A program made the position numbers and the translations under genes. Below, in pieces: positions 14,640 through 23,634 of a stretch of 64,000 bases of DNA; positions within the stretch are counted from its first letter, which is position 1, and every line of letters begins with the position of its first letter. Source of the DNA: Candidatus Kapaibacterium sp. (GTDB taxonomy: Bacteria; Bacteroidota; Ignavibacteria; Kapaibacteriales; UBA2268); contig JAOABA010000049.1 of the NCBI GenBank assembly GCA_026418625.1, positions 62,001-126,000 of the forward strand, read 5' to 3'. Under the pieces are notes generated by a model. That model was not told where the DNA came from and made no database searches. It saw only the letters and a list, made by a program, of their open reading frames with translations.

Positions 14640-15698
14640 TTATCTAATTATTGAGAATTTAGTAGCTAATTTATCTTTCCCAGAATTGATAATACAGAAA
14701 TAATTACCAGATAAAAACTGACTGATATCAATTTTGATTTCTTCATTTAATAAATTTTCTCGACTGTCATATTTTTCTTGAAGTAAGACATTTCCTTTAA
14801 TATCAACAACCGTCAAAATTAAATTGGGATTATTTTCGAGTGATGATAAAATTATGTTTAGTTCAGTTTGATTTTTGTTTATCATAACTTTATCTATTGA
14901 AAAATTACCGAGACTTAAGTTTTCAATAACACCTGAAGTTCCTGTGCTAACAATTGGTATAATCATAGGATCAATGTCAATTGGAACTCCCTCTAATTGA
15001 ATTAATTGACCTAAGTTTGCTGAAACCCATCCATTTTGTGTATACATCAATATACAACATCTTTCTTGATTAGATCCATCTCCGTGCTTGTTCGAAAATA
15101 TTACATAGCCATTATTATTTACTCTGACACTTCTTGTTAAAACCATTAAAACAAAAGGACCTGAATAACTAACCGGCATTGCAAAGTCAATATATGAAAA
15201 CTTAGGTGCTGAAGAATTTGTATCAATATCTTCTAAGAAAAATATTTGACTACCAATAGGTGCTCCTTCGGGCAAACCATTTGTTTGGTTTGAATTATAA
15301 ATCGAAACAACTAAACTATCTTGTGGAGTTCCAACAAGCTTGAATGGAACTGCAATGAGGATTCCTTCAATTTTACCCGATGAAGACACTGGAAATTTTT
15401 CACCAAGAAAATAGTAAATTGGGTTAGTTCCAGTTAAAGGATAATTATTGCCCTGAACGTTGACTGCATAAGTCATAAATTCTGTTGCTCTGAGAAAATG
15501 ATCGTTCAAAGTATCATTAGAAGAAAGCATTAAATCTGTTTTTGATATGCTCTCCATAGGTTTTACATAAATTTTCGATAAATCGAGGACTGAATTTCCC
15601 GCGAAAAATTTAAAAGTTCCATTTTTAATAATGTCTTGTGAATTAGATGAACTAATACTAATCAAAATTGATATGACAAATAGTAAATATCTTTTCAT
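14640..15698 (-). CDS. Secreted protein with type IX secretion sorting domain
   Basis: A 352-residue exported protein with a signal peptide (MKRYLLFVISILISISSSNSQD). The mid-region is beta-rich and I do not recognise it; it contains a paired CC in QERCCILMYT. The last 80 or so residues look like a T9SS type A C-terminal domain: LTVVDIKGNVLLQEKY, then IDISQFLSGNYFCIINSGK and the terminal TKFSIIR. Such domains direct export across the outer membrane and surface attachment in the Bacteroidota/Ignavibacteria group. The ATG at 15698 is preferred because AAAGG lies 4 bases upstream; the frame extends to a TTG at 15710. Confidence 0.82.
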   Translation of the reverse strand: MKRYLLFVISILISISSSNSQDIIKNGTFKFFAGNSVLDLSKIYVKPMESISKTDLMLSSNDTLNDHFLRATEFMTYAVNVQGNNYPLTGTNPIYYFLGEKFPVSSSGKIEGILIAVPFKLVGTPQDSLVVSIYNSNQTNGLPEGAPIGSQIFFLEDIDTNSSAPKFSYIDFAMPVSYSGPFVLMVLTRSVRVNNNGYVIFSNKHGDGSNQERCCILMYTQNGWVSANLGQLIQLEGVPIDIDPMIIPIVSTGTSGVIENLSLGNFSIDKVMINKNQTELNIILSSLENNPNLILTVVDIKGNVLLQEKYDSRENLLNEEIKIDISQFLSGNYFCIINSGKDKLATKFSIIR

Positions 15699-15702
15699 AA
15701 AA

Positions 15703-15707
15703 CCTTT
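15703..15707 (-). promoter_or_regulatory. Ribosome binding site deciding the 15698 start
   Basis: AAAGG on the minus strand 4 bases before the ATG at 15698. It falls between the possible TTG (15710) and the ATG and supports the ATG. Confidence 0.6.
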
Positions 15708-15765
15708 CAAAAATTAATTAAAATTTAACTTAATCTAAATTAATAATTTAATGCTAAAGAAAAAA

Positions 15766-18000
15766 TTAATTTCTTGGACGGGACGATCTTCTTGAGCTTC
15801 GTTCATTCCTTTCATTTCTATCTCTATGTCTGTGATGACTTTTATCGCTACTATTAGCAGGTTCCTCGTAACCTTCTGGTTTTGGAAGAAGTGCTTTACG
15901 ACTCAATCTAAATTTTCCATCAGGTGTAATTTCAAGAAGTTTGACTTCTATTTTGTCGCCTACTTTTAGGATTTCAGAAATATTTGATGTTCTTTCGTGA
16001 GCTATTTGAGATATATGCAGCAAACCTTGTTTTTTGGGTAAAATTTCAACAAAAGCCCCCATTCCTTCGCGAATTTCTTTAACTTCTCCTATATAGATTT
16101 CTCCTTCTTCTGGATTTCTAATTTGTGAGGTTATCATAGCTTTTGCCAACTCTGCGGGTTCTTTTGATGTTGCAGCTATTGTAACTTTTCCGTCATCATC
16201 AATATTAATTTCTACACCAGTTTCTCTGATAATACCTCTAATATTTTCTCCACCGGGTCCAATAATAGCTCCAATTTTGTCTTGAGGAACGCTAAATACC
16301 GTAAATCTCGGAGCATAAGGTGATAATTCTTCCCGTGGCTCATCTAAAGTTTCATTCATTATTGAAAGGATGTGTAATCTTCCTCTTCTGGCTTGTTCCA
16401 AAGCCTTTCTCATTATTTCTACAGACAGCCCTTGAATTTTTATATCCATTTGGCAAGCTGTAATGCCATCTTCTGTCCCAGCAACCTTGAAATCCATATC
16501 CCCAAGAAAATCTTCATCGCCGAGGATATCACTCAAAACAGCATATTTTTCGCCTTCTTTAATTAAACCCATTGCAATCCCGGCAACTGGCTTTTTCATT
16601 GGAACACCAGCATCAAATAATGACAGACTTCCCGCACAAACGGTAGCCATTGAAGAAGAACCATTTGATTCTAAAATATCAGAAACAACTCTAATAGTAT
16701 ATGGAAATTCATCAAATGATGGAAGCATAGCTTTCAATGCTCTCTCAGCTAAATTTCCATGTCCTATCTCGCGCCTACCAACACCCCCTATTCTTCCTAC
16801 CTCGCCGGTGCTGAATGGTGGGAAGTTATAATGAAGTATAAACCTAACTGTATATGTAGGTAATAAACCATCTATCATCTGTTCGTCTGATTTAGTCCCA
16901 AGTGTGGTTGTAGATAAGCTTTGTGTCTCGCCTCTGGTAAATAAAGCTGAGCCGTGAGCTCTTGGCAACAACCCTACTTCACAGCTAATTTTTCTAATAT
17001 CCTCGAGTCCTCGTCCATCCAATCTTTTTCCTTCATCCAAAATCATTTGCCTCATAGCATTTTTTTCTAATTTATTTAATATTTCGGCTACTGAACGCTT
17101 TGTTTTTTCTTCATCATAATCTTCTTCACTCGAAAATTTTTCTTTTACGAATTCAATTGATTTTTCAAGCAATTCATTTCTTAAGTTATGTCTTTCTGTC
17201 TTGGTTGTTACTGTGTGAACATATTTATCGAGGTCTTCACTTATGAAATCTTTAATTGAGTTAACTAATTCTTCAGGTGGGTCTGTTGGATTGAATTCTC
17301 GTTTTTTAACATCAAATTGTTCTATTAATTTTCTTTGTAAATCATTTAATTCTCTGATTTTTGAATGAGCAAACTCAAGAGCCTCAATAAATTCATCTTC
17401 AGATATTTCCTTACTTTCACCCTCAACCATAACAATTGAATCATCAGTTCCGGCAACTGTAATATCTATATCAGATTGTTCCAGCTGTTTAACTGATGGA
17501 TTGGCTAACCATTTTCCATTTATTCTTCCAACTTTAACCTCTGAAATAGGTCCTGTAAATGGAATGTCAGAAATCATCAAAGCAGCAGAGGCACCAACGG
17601 CACCCAAAGTTTCGGGATCAACGTCAACTTCAGCAGAATAGACAGTTGCAATTATTTGGGTTTCATAGTGCCAACCTTTCGGTATCATTGGTCTAATAGG
17701 TCTATCAATTAATCTTGATGTTAAAATTTCCCTATCGCTTGGTTTTCCCTCCCGTTTTAAAAAGCCTCCCGGAAATTTTCCAGCAGCTGACATTTTCTCT
17801 CTATATTCTACCTGTAAAGGTAAAAAATCAACATCTTCCAATTCCTTCTCACTTGCTACCACGGTAACTAATATCATTGTATCTCCGCACTTGACCATAA
17901 CGCTTCCATTTGCAAATTTTGCAAATCTCCCGCTCTCAAGTGAATATTCTTTTCCTTCGAACTCAATACTTGATCTTTTTATTTTATTTTCTGTGTCCAT
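15766..18000 (-). CDS. pnp: Polyribonucleotide nucleotidyltransferase (PNPase)
   Basis: A 744-residue PNPase, the phosphorolytic 3'-5' exoribonuclease. Domain order is RNase PH-like domain 1 (about 10-145), helical linker, RNase PH-like domain 2 (about 325-550, with DGRGLEDIR, TRGETQSLSTTTLG and the catalytic region LGDEDFLGDMDFKVAGT), KH (about 555-615, with IGAIIGPGGENIRGI) and S1 (about 622-695). The tail is rich in Arg, His and Ser (SHHRHRDRNERNERSSRR), a likely RNA-binding extension. It is downstream of rpsO with a hairpin terminator between them. Confidence 0.97.
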   Translation of the reverse strand: MDTENKIKRSSIEFEGKEYSLESGRFAKFANGSVMVKCGDTMILVTVVASEKELEDVDFLPLQVEYREKMSAAGKFPGGFLKREGKPSDREILTSRLIDRPIRPMIPKGWHYETQIIATVYSAEVDVDPETLGAVGASAALMISDIPFTGPISEVKVGRINGKWLANPSVKQLEQSDIDITVAGTDDSIVMVEGESKEISEDEFIEALEFAHSKIRELNDLQRKLIEQFDVKKREFNPTDPPEELVNSIKDFISEDLDKYVHTVTTKTERHNLRNELLEKSIEFVKEKFSSEEDYDEEKTKRSVAEILNKLEKNAMRQMILDEGKRLDGRGLEDIRKISCEVGLLPRAHGSALFTRGETQSLSTTTLGTKSDEQMIDGLLPTYTVRFILHYNFPPFSTGEVGRIGGVGRREIGHGNLAERALKAMLPSFDEFPYTIRVVSDILESNGSSSMATVCAGSLSLFDAGVPMKKPVAGIAMGLIKEGEKYAVLSDILGDEDFLGDMDFKVAGTEDGITACQMDIKIQGLSVEIMRKALEQARRGRLHILSIMNETLDEPREELSPYAPRFTVFSVPQDKIGAIIGPGGENIRGIIRETGVEINIDDDGKVTIAATSKEPAELAKAMITSQIRNPEEGEIYIGEVKEIREGMGAFVEILPKKQGLLHISQIAHERTSNISEILKVGDKIEVKLLEITPDGKFRLSRKALLPKPEGYEEPANSSDKSHHRHRDRNERNERSSRRSSRPRN

Positions 18001-18050
18001 AATTTTTTTTATGTTTAAAATTTTTTATACATTTTACATTATTAAAACTA

Positions 18051-18075
18051 AAAAAGCGGTAAATTATTACCGCCT
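18051..18075 (-). terminator. Hairpin terminator/attenuator between rpsO and pnp
   Basis: On the minus strand, GCGGTAA and TTACCGC (plus arms 18056-18062 and 18067-18073) form a 7-bp stem with a 4-base loop, followed directly by five to six U residues. It lies after rpsO and before pnp, so part of the transcription probably stops here and part reads into pnp. Confidence 0.75.
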
Positions 18076-18101
18076 GTTAAAACTTAATAGATACTCTGAT
18101 T

Positions 18102-18368
18102 TTACTTCCTTAATGATAATGATGATATAATACTGCGATACCTATTTATGTCTTTTCTCGATAAATAGTCAAGCAATTTTCTTCTTTTACTTACTAAATT
18201 TATTAATCCTCTTCTACTGTGGTGATCTTTTTTGTGATAATCAAGATGGTGAGTTAGATCATTAATCCTTGCCGTTAAAATAGCTATCTGGACCTCACAT
18301 TTTCCAGTATCATTCTGATTTTCACCAAATTTTGAAATTAAATCAGCTTTATGTTCTTTATTAATCAT
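18102..18368 (-). CDS. rpsO: 30S ribosomal protein S15
   Basis: An 88-residue S15, which binds 16S rRNA early in small-subunit assembly. The family core is plain: [40 protein letters not shown] and [15 protein letters not shown]. The length is normal and GGAG lies before the ATG. It sits between ribF and pnp, the widely conserved order. A hairpin with a U-tract follows. Confidence 0.98.
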   Translation of the reverse strand: MINKEHKADLISKFGENQNDTGKCEVQIAILTARINDLTHHLDYHKKDHHSRRGLINLVSKRRKLLDYLSRKDINRYRSIISSLSLRK

Positions 18369-18497
18369 TAAATCTCCAAAAATTTGCTTTAACTAAATTA
18401 AATATTTTAAAGAATACAAATATAATACTAAATCCTTAAAAATAAAAATATTTTGATATATTTATCAGTTTTTTTTATCAAAAAATTATTAAAAATC

Positions 18498-19439
18498 TCA
18501 CTTCATTTCCGAAATTAACTTTTTACAAATTCTTTCATCTTCTTTCATCGCTATTAAAAGTTCATCAACATTATTAAATTTTTTCTCTTCTCTCAGGTAT
18601 TTAATAAATTCAATTTGGAGTCTCATACCATACAAATCCTGATTTAAATCAAAGAAATATACTTCGAGAACCAATCCCAAATCATCGTGAAAGGTTGGTC
18701 TAAAACCAATATTAGCCATTCCGTAAACCTTATTTCCGTTTATTATGCTTGAAACAAAATAAACTCCTACTGGTGGAATCAATTTGAATTCATTTTCAAT
18801 TTTTATATTTGCTGTTGGATATCCAATTTTTCTTCCACGACCAACCCCGTGAACAACCTCACCAATTACAAAATAATAATGCCCAAGCATATCGTTAGCT
18901 TCATCTAATTTCTTTTCATTTATTGCTTTGCGAATTTTTGTGCTTGAAACTATGACTCCACTCTTCTCAAAACCATCTAATCTTTCCACTTCAAAGTTAT
19001 AAATCTGACCTAAATTTTTTAATAGTTCTTCGTTTCCACCCCTGTTTTTTCCAAAAAGGTGATCATATCCCATTAATATTTTACTGACTCCAATTTGATT
19101 TACCATTACTTTCTCGACAAACTCTTTTCCATCCATATTAGCGATATCTTTATTGAATTCAAGAACGAAACAATTACTAATACCTAAGCTCTCGAACAAT
19201 ATCAATCTCTCCTCAATAGTAGTCAATAATTTAATTGGTCCTCGGTCTGGTCTATTTAAAACTACTTGAGGATGTGGTTCCATAGTTATTACAAAATCTC
19301 TGAGGTGGTTTTGTTCTGAGATTTTTTTTAGCCTATCTATGATAGCTCGATGTCCCAGATGAATTCCGTCAAAAGTCCCGAGAGTTAGGACTGTCCTTTT
19401 ATCATAACTAATTTCTTCTAATCGCCTATATATATTCAT
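18498..19439 (-). CDS. ribF: Bifunctional riboflavin kinase/FAD synthetase
   Basis: A 313-residue RibF that phosphorylates riboflavin to FMN and adenylylates FMN to FAD. The N-terminal FAD synthetase domain (about 15-180) has the nucleotidyl-transferase motif LGTFDGIHLGHRAII and the ISSTKIR-type motif (VSSTKIRKAI). The C-terminal flavokinase domain (about 185-310) has GRGRKIGYPTANI. It follows truB by 27 bases. ribBA elsewhere in the window makes precursors of the same cofactors. Confidence 0.96.
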   Translation of the reverse strand: MNIYRRLEEISYDKRTVLTLGTFDGIHLGHRAIIDRLKKISEQNHLRDFVITMEPHPQVVLNRPDRGPIKLLTTIEERLILFESLGISNCFVLEFNKDIANMDGKEFVEKVMVNQIGVSKILMGYDHLFGKNRGGNEELLKNLGQIYNFEVERLDGFEKSGVIVSSTKIRKAINEKKLDEANDMLGHYYFVIGEVVHGVGRGRKIGYPTANIKIENEFKLIPPVGVYFVSSIINGNKVYGMANIGFRPTFHDDLGLVLEVYFFDLNQDLYGMRLQIEFIKYLREEKKFNNVDELLIAMKEDERICKKLISEMK

Positions 19440-19466
19440 TTTTCTTAATATTTCACTATTCTGAAA

Positions 19467-20219
19467 CTAAATTTTAATTAAATTCTGAAATTCATTAATA
19501 GTAAAGCCTTGCTTAATATCAAATTCTCCAATTCCTGTTCTAATTAAGTCATATAAATAAGCTCCAGTCCCTAATTTCTGTCCAATATCATCAACCAAAG
19601 TTCTAATATATGTGCCTGAGCTACAATTTATATCAATAATTCCAATACCATTCAAATAATTTAATAATTCAAGCTGATAAATTTCTACCTCATTTTTTTT
19701 TATTTCCCTGATTTCATTTATTATATCCTCGTTTAAATCTTGTTTGCCTCTAATAATTTTATAAAGTTTTTTTCCTTTAAAACTTTTTGCTGAATATATT
19801 GGAGGCTTTTGAATGATTTTACCTTTAAATCCTTCAAGAATGTTTTTTATCTTATCAAAATCAAGATCATCTATATTTTTTAAATCTTCTTCTTCCATTT
19901 CCCTATCGTATGTGGCAGTTCTTGCACCAAATTTAACTGTTGCTAAATATCTTTTATTTAAATCAGAAAACATTGAAGCTTTTTTTGTTGCCCTACCAAA
20001 CATTATTATCATTAAACCGGTAGCTAAAGGGTCTAATGTTCCTGAATGCCCAATCTTTCTAATCCCTGTTAAGTTTCTTAATTTTGCAACTAAATCAAAC
20101 GATGTCCACCCTTTTTCCTTGATTAATAGCGATATTCCACCTTCCTCGTTTAAAGACTTAAGCCATTCATTAATATCATTAATATTATCTTTGGTTAAAA
20201 TCACAATAAATTCAATCAA
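19467..20219 (-). CDS. truB: tRNA pseudouridine(55) synthase TruB
   Basis: TruB makes pseudouridine 55 in the tRNA T-loop. The motif KIGHSGTLDPLATGLMII holds the catalytic Asp, and GWTSFDLVAKLR, KPPIYSAKSFKGKKLYKI and the SSGTYIRTLVDDIG segment are also family hallmarks. About 30 residues precede the typical start region. The longest frame begins at TTG (20219) and a GTG at 20204 is also possible, so the N-terminus is uncertain. It lies 100 bases after rbfA. Confidence 0.95.
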   Translation of the reverse strand: MIEFIVILTKDNINDINEWLKSLNEEGGISLLIKEKGWTSFDLVAKLRNLTGIRKIGHSGTLDPLATGLMIIMFGRATKKASMFSDLNKRYLATVKFGARTATYDREMEEEDLKNIDDLDFDKIKNILEGFKGKIIQKPPIYSAKSFKGKKLYKIIRGKQDLNEDIINEIREIKKNEVEIYQLELLNYLNGIGIIDINCSSGTYIRTLVDDIGQKLGTGAYLYDLIRTGIGEFDIKQGFTINEFQNLIKI

Positions 20220-20319
20220 ATAAATCTCTAATTTTCAGAATGAAATTTTTACATATAAAAAGGTAGGAATCATATATTAAGCATAATCTTATTTAAAGCA
20301 ATTTATTTTTGTTTGGGTG

Positions 20320-20670
20320 CTATTCAGAATCATTTGATTTTATTTTTTTTAATAAGTTGTCTATATGTTCAATTGTATCTAATGTATCATCGTAAAAAAA
20401 TTTCAGATCTGGGACGAACCTGAGTCTCAATGTATTAGCCAAATGCCTTCGAATTTCTGATTTATTTAACTCTAAAATATCAATAAATTGACTTTTTCCA
20501 ATTTTTCCACCCATTAAACTAAAGTATACTCTTGCAACCCTTAAATCCTTTGATATATGCACTGTGGTAATAGTTAATAAACCTGCATTGTGTTCATTAG
20601 CAAGATCAGATATAGGCTTTACTATAGCTTTTCTAATTTCGTTACTAACTTTTTCTGCTCTAATCGACAT
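20320..20670 (-). CDS. rbfA: Ribosome-binding factor A
   Basis: A 116-residue RbfA, a KH-like 30S maturation and cold-shock factor that acts on the 16S 5' helix. Recognisable parts are MSIRAEKVSNEIRKAI at the start, LLTITTVHISKDLRVARVYFS in the middle and the late RLRFVPDLKFFYDDTLD. The size is typical and it sits between infB and truB as in most bacteria. Confidence 0.96.
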   Translation of the reverse strand: MSIRAEKVSNEIRKAIVKPISDLANEHNAGLLTITTVHISKDLRVARVYFSLMGGKIGKSQFIDILELNKSEIRRHLANTLRLRFVPDLKFFYDDTLDTIEHIDNLLKKIKSNDSE

Positions 20671-20709
20671 TTGACCAATTTCTTGAAAAACAATGATAAT
20701 AATTTATTT

Positions 20710-23589
20710 TTAATAAATTTTTCGCTTCATTTCAATAACTTTATAGCCTTCAATAATGTCGCCTACTTCAATGCCATTAAAACCATCAAGAGAAATTCCA
20801 CACTCAAACCCTGTATCAACTTCCTTAACGTCGTCTTTACCTCGTTTTAGTGAAGATATGTGTCCATTGAATATTGGAAATCCATCTCTTAAAACTCTAA
20901 CTTTATCATTTCTTGATATTTTTCCGTTCAAAACATAACATCCAGCAATATTGCCAACCTTACTTATCTTATACACTTTTCTTATTTCGACAGTCGCTGT
21001 AATATCCTCTTTTATTTCAGGTGTTAAGAGTCCCTCAAGTGCTAATTTAATCTCATTTATACAATCATAAATGATATTATATATTCTTATATCTACAGAC
21101 TCAGTTTCCGCTAGTTTTTTAGCTTTTGATGTAATTCCAACTTGAAATCCGATGATAACAGCACCTGAAGCATAAGCCAACATTACGTCTGATTCATTAA
21201 TATCCCCTACACCTTTATGAATGATTTGAATCTTTACTTCATCTCTTGATAATTTTATTAATGAGTCTGCCAAAGCCTCGATAGTCCCAGCAACATCGCA
21301 TTTTAAAATTAATAATAATTCCCTTACCCCACCAATCTGAATTTGCTTTGATATATCATCTAAGGTAACATGCCTTATCTGTTTAAATTCCTGTTCTCGT
21401 CTCATTTGTCTTCGTTGGGATGCTATCATTCTTGCTTGTTGTTCACTATCAACAACTGTTAATATATCCCCAGCTTCCGGCAAGCCATCAAAACCAATCA
21501 CCATAACAGGCATTGACGGTGTTGCTTCTGTAACTTTATTTCCTCTTTCATCAAACATATTCCTTACTCTACCAGAATTATGTCCTGCAACAAAATTATC
21601 ATGAATTTTTAATGTTCCTTTTTGAACAATGACAGTTGCAACTGGACCCAATCCTTTACTTAAATTAGCCTCAATTACAGTTGCTACAGCTTTTCTGTCG
21701 TATCTTGCTTTCAAATCTAATAATTCGGCTTCCAAAAGGATTTTTTCGAGTAATAAGTCAATATTATCACCTCTTTTCGATGAAATTTCGACTGATTGAT
21801 ATTTTCCGCCCCATTCTTCTACCAAAATATTATGATCTGATAATTGTTGTTTTATTCTTGTAGGATTTGCATCTGGTTTATCTATTTTATTAATAGCTAC
21901 AATTATAGGGACATTTGCAGCTTGAGCATGGCTTATAGCTTCAACAGTTTGAGGCATAACGCTATCATCAGCCGCCACAACAAGAACAACAATATCTGTT
22001 ACTAACGCACCACGGGCTCTCATTGCCGTAAATGCCTCATGACCCGGTGTGTCAAGAAATGTAATAAACTTACCATTTGGTAACTCTACTTGATAAGCTC
22101 CTATATGTTGAGTTATTCCCCCAGCTTCACCTGCTACTACATTGGTATTTCTTATATAGTCCAATAATGAAGTCTTACCGTGATCTACGTGCCCCATTAT
22201 TGTTACTATTGGTGGTCTTGGTTTTTTTGTTTCCTCTGGATCGTCTTCATCAGTTACAACTTGTAGTTCTTTCTCATCTAAAAATGAAACTTCTATTCCA
22301 TAATCATCGGCTATTAAAGTGATTGTATCTTTATCGAGTCTTTGATTTATTGTTACAAATAAGCCCAAATCGAAGCATTTTTTTATTATTTCATTTGGAG
22401 AAACCTTCATTAGATTTGCTAAGTCCCCGGTTGTAACAAATTCAGAAAGTTGAAGCTTTTTTGACTCTCTTTCTAATTCTTCAATTCTTTTTAGTTCTTT
22501 CTCTTCTCTTTCAGCTTTTTTCTTTTGTTTAATCTTTGTTCTTTTTGCTGTTAGACCAGCTTCCGAAATGCCAGTGAGTGTTTCCTTTATAGCTCTGTCT
22601 ATTTCATCTTTGCTTATTGTTTCTCTTAAGCTTTTTTTCTTTTTCCTTCTTTTATCTACAATGACTTTGTCCTTAACAGCATCCCTGTCTCGACCTTTAA
22701 TTTTATATTTTTTCTTTATACTATCATATTCGAGTTCAGTTTTTCTCTCTTCAATTAATTCCAAATCTTCATCTTCAACTGGTTTTTTAGCTTTTACCGG
22801 CTTTTTAATTTCATCGAGGTCTATTTTACCTATAATCGTTAAGCCTTTAGATGCTTTCTTAATTAAGGTTTCGCCATCATCATATTCAACCTCAACAATT
22901 TTTTTCTTCTTTTTCTTTTTCCTTTTCTCGCCCTTTTCAGCTATTTTCTGAACTTCTTCTTGAACCGGAATTTCTTCTGCAACTTTTTCTTCGATACTTA
23001 TGCTGGGTTCTTTTTCTTCGGTTGGAGGTAATTCAGGAGCTTTTTCAATTTCAATACCAATGACTTCTTCTTTTGTTTCCTCCAAAGGTTTTTGAATTTC
23101 CTTTTTAACTTTTGTGTCTTTTTTATGTGTTTCAGGTTTTTCTTTTTTCTCTGATGGAATTTTTCTTTCTTCAGGCTCTTTTTTTAATTCCTTCGCAGTA
23201 ACTTTTTCTGCTTCTTCATATTTTTCTGCTTCTTTCTGAGGCGGTAAATCGAAAATTATTTCCAAATCTTTTTGAGGAACAACCTTTTCTTTCTCAACCA
23301 TTATATCAATTGTAAGATCCTGAATTATCTTTTCCTCAACTTTGTCCTTTGCTTCTACTGGTTTCTTTGGTGATTTATATTTTTCAAGTTTTTGTCTTTG
23401 AGTATCAGCAGCTTTTTTCTCCTTTTTAAACTTTTCCATTACCAGATCAACCATTTCCTCAGTCAATACTGCCGTAGGCTTATTCTCAATTTCAAAACCT
23501 TTACTTTTGAGGAAATCTACTATACTGTCTCTTCCGATATTTATTTCGGAAGCTAATTTGAAAAGTTTCGTTTTATCTGTTACAGCCAT
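20710..23589 (-). CDS. infB: Translation initiation factor IF-2
   Basis: A 959-residue IF-2 GTPase that positions initiator tRNA. It begins with a short IF2_N domain (about 4-50), followed by a long Lys/Glu-rich low-complexity linker (about 60-370) and a second IF2_N (about 385-435). The G domain starts near 460, with IMGHVDHGKTSLLD, the DTPGHEAF switch and NKIDKPDAN. Domains II-IV end in GDIIEGYKVIEMKRKIY. The linker's repetitive Glu/Lys codons explain the antisense open frames in this part. It follows nusA by 45 bases. Confidence 0.97.
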   Translation of the reverse strand: MAVTDKTKLFKLASEINIGRDSIVDFLKSKGFEIENKPTAVLTEEMVDLVMEKFKKEKKAADTQRQKLEKYKSPKKPVEAKDKVEEKIIQDLTIDIMVEKEKVVPQKDLEIIFDLPPQKEAEKYEEAEKVTAKELKKEPEERKIPSEKKEKPETHKKDTKVKKEIQKPLEETKEEVIGIEIEKAPELPPTEEKEPSISIEEKVAEEIPVQEEVQKIAEKGEKRKKKKKKKIVEVEYDDGETLIKKASKGLTIIGKIDLDEIKKPVKAKKPVEDEDLELIEERKTELEYDSIKKKYKIKGRDRDAVKDKVIVDKRRKKKKSLRETISKDEIDRAIKETLTGISEAGLTAKRTKIKQKKKAEREEKELKRIEELERESKKLQLSEFVTTGDLANLMKVSPNEIIKKCFDLGLFVTINQRLDKDTITLIADDYGIEVSFLDEKELQVVTDEDDPEETKKPRPPIVTIMGHVDHGKTSLLDYIRNTNVVAGEAGGITQHIGAYQVELPNGKFITFLDTPGHEAFTAMRARGALVTDIVVLVVAADDSVMPQTVEAISHAQAANVPIIVAINKIDKPDANPTRIKQQLSDHNILVEEWGGKYQSVEISSKRGDNIDLLLEKILLEAELLDLKARYDRKAVATVIEANLSKGLGPVATVIVQKGTLKIHDNFVAGHNSGRVRNMFDERGNKVTEATPSMPVMVIGFDGLPEAGDILTVVDSEQQARMIASQRRQMRREQEFKQIRHVTLDDISKQIQIGGVRELLLILKCDVAGTIEALADSLIKLSRDEVKIQIIHKGVGDINESDVMLAYASGAVIIGFQVGITSKAKKLAETESVDIRIYNIIYDCINEIKLALEGLLTPEIKEDITATVEIRKVYKISKVGNIAGCYVLNGKISRNDKVRVLRDGFPIFNGHISSLKRGKDDVKEVDTGFECGISLDGFNGIEVGDIIEGYKVIEMKRKIY

Positions 23590-23634
23590 AAATGTAAAAT
23601 TTTATTCTTTTTTTTCAATTAAACAAAAATCTTT

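Noticed and set aside
16463-16831. Plus-strand frame inside pnp (122 codons)
   Set aside because: It is fully antisense to a conserved PNPase region and has no ribosome site or recognisable protein pattern.
22568-22951. Plus-strand frame opposite the infB linker (127 codons)
   Set aside because: It lies antisense to the Lys/Glu-rich part of IF-2 and encodes runs of Leu, Phe and Ser that mirror those codons. It is a shadow of infB, not a gene.
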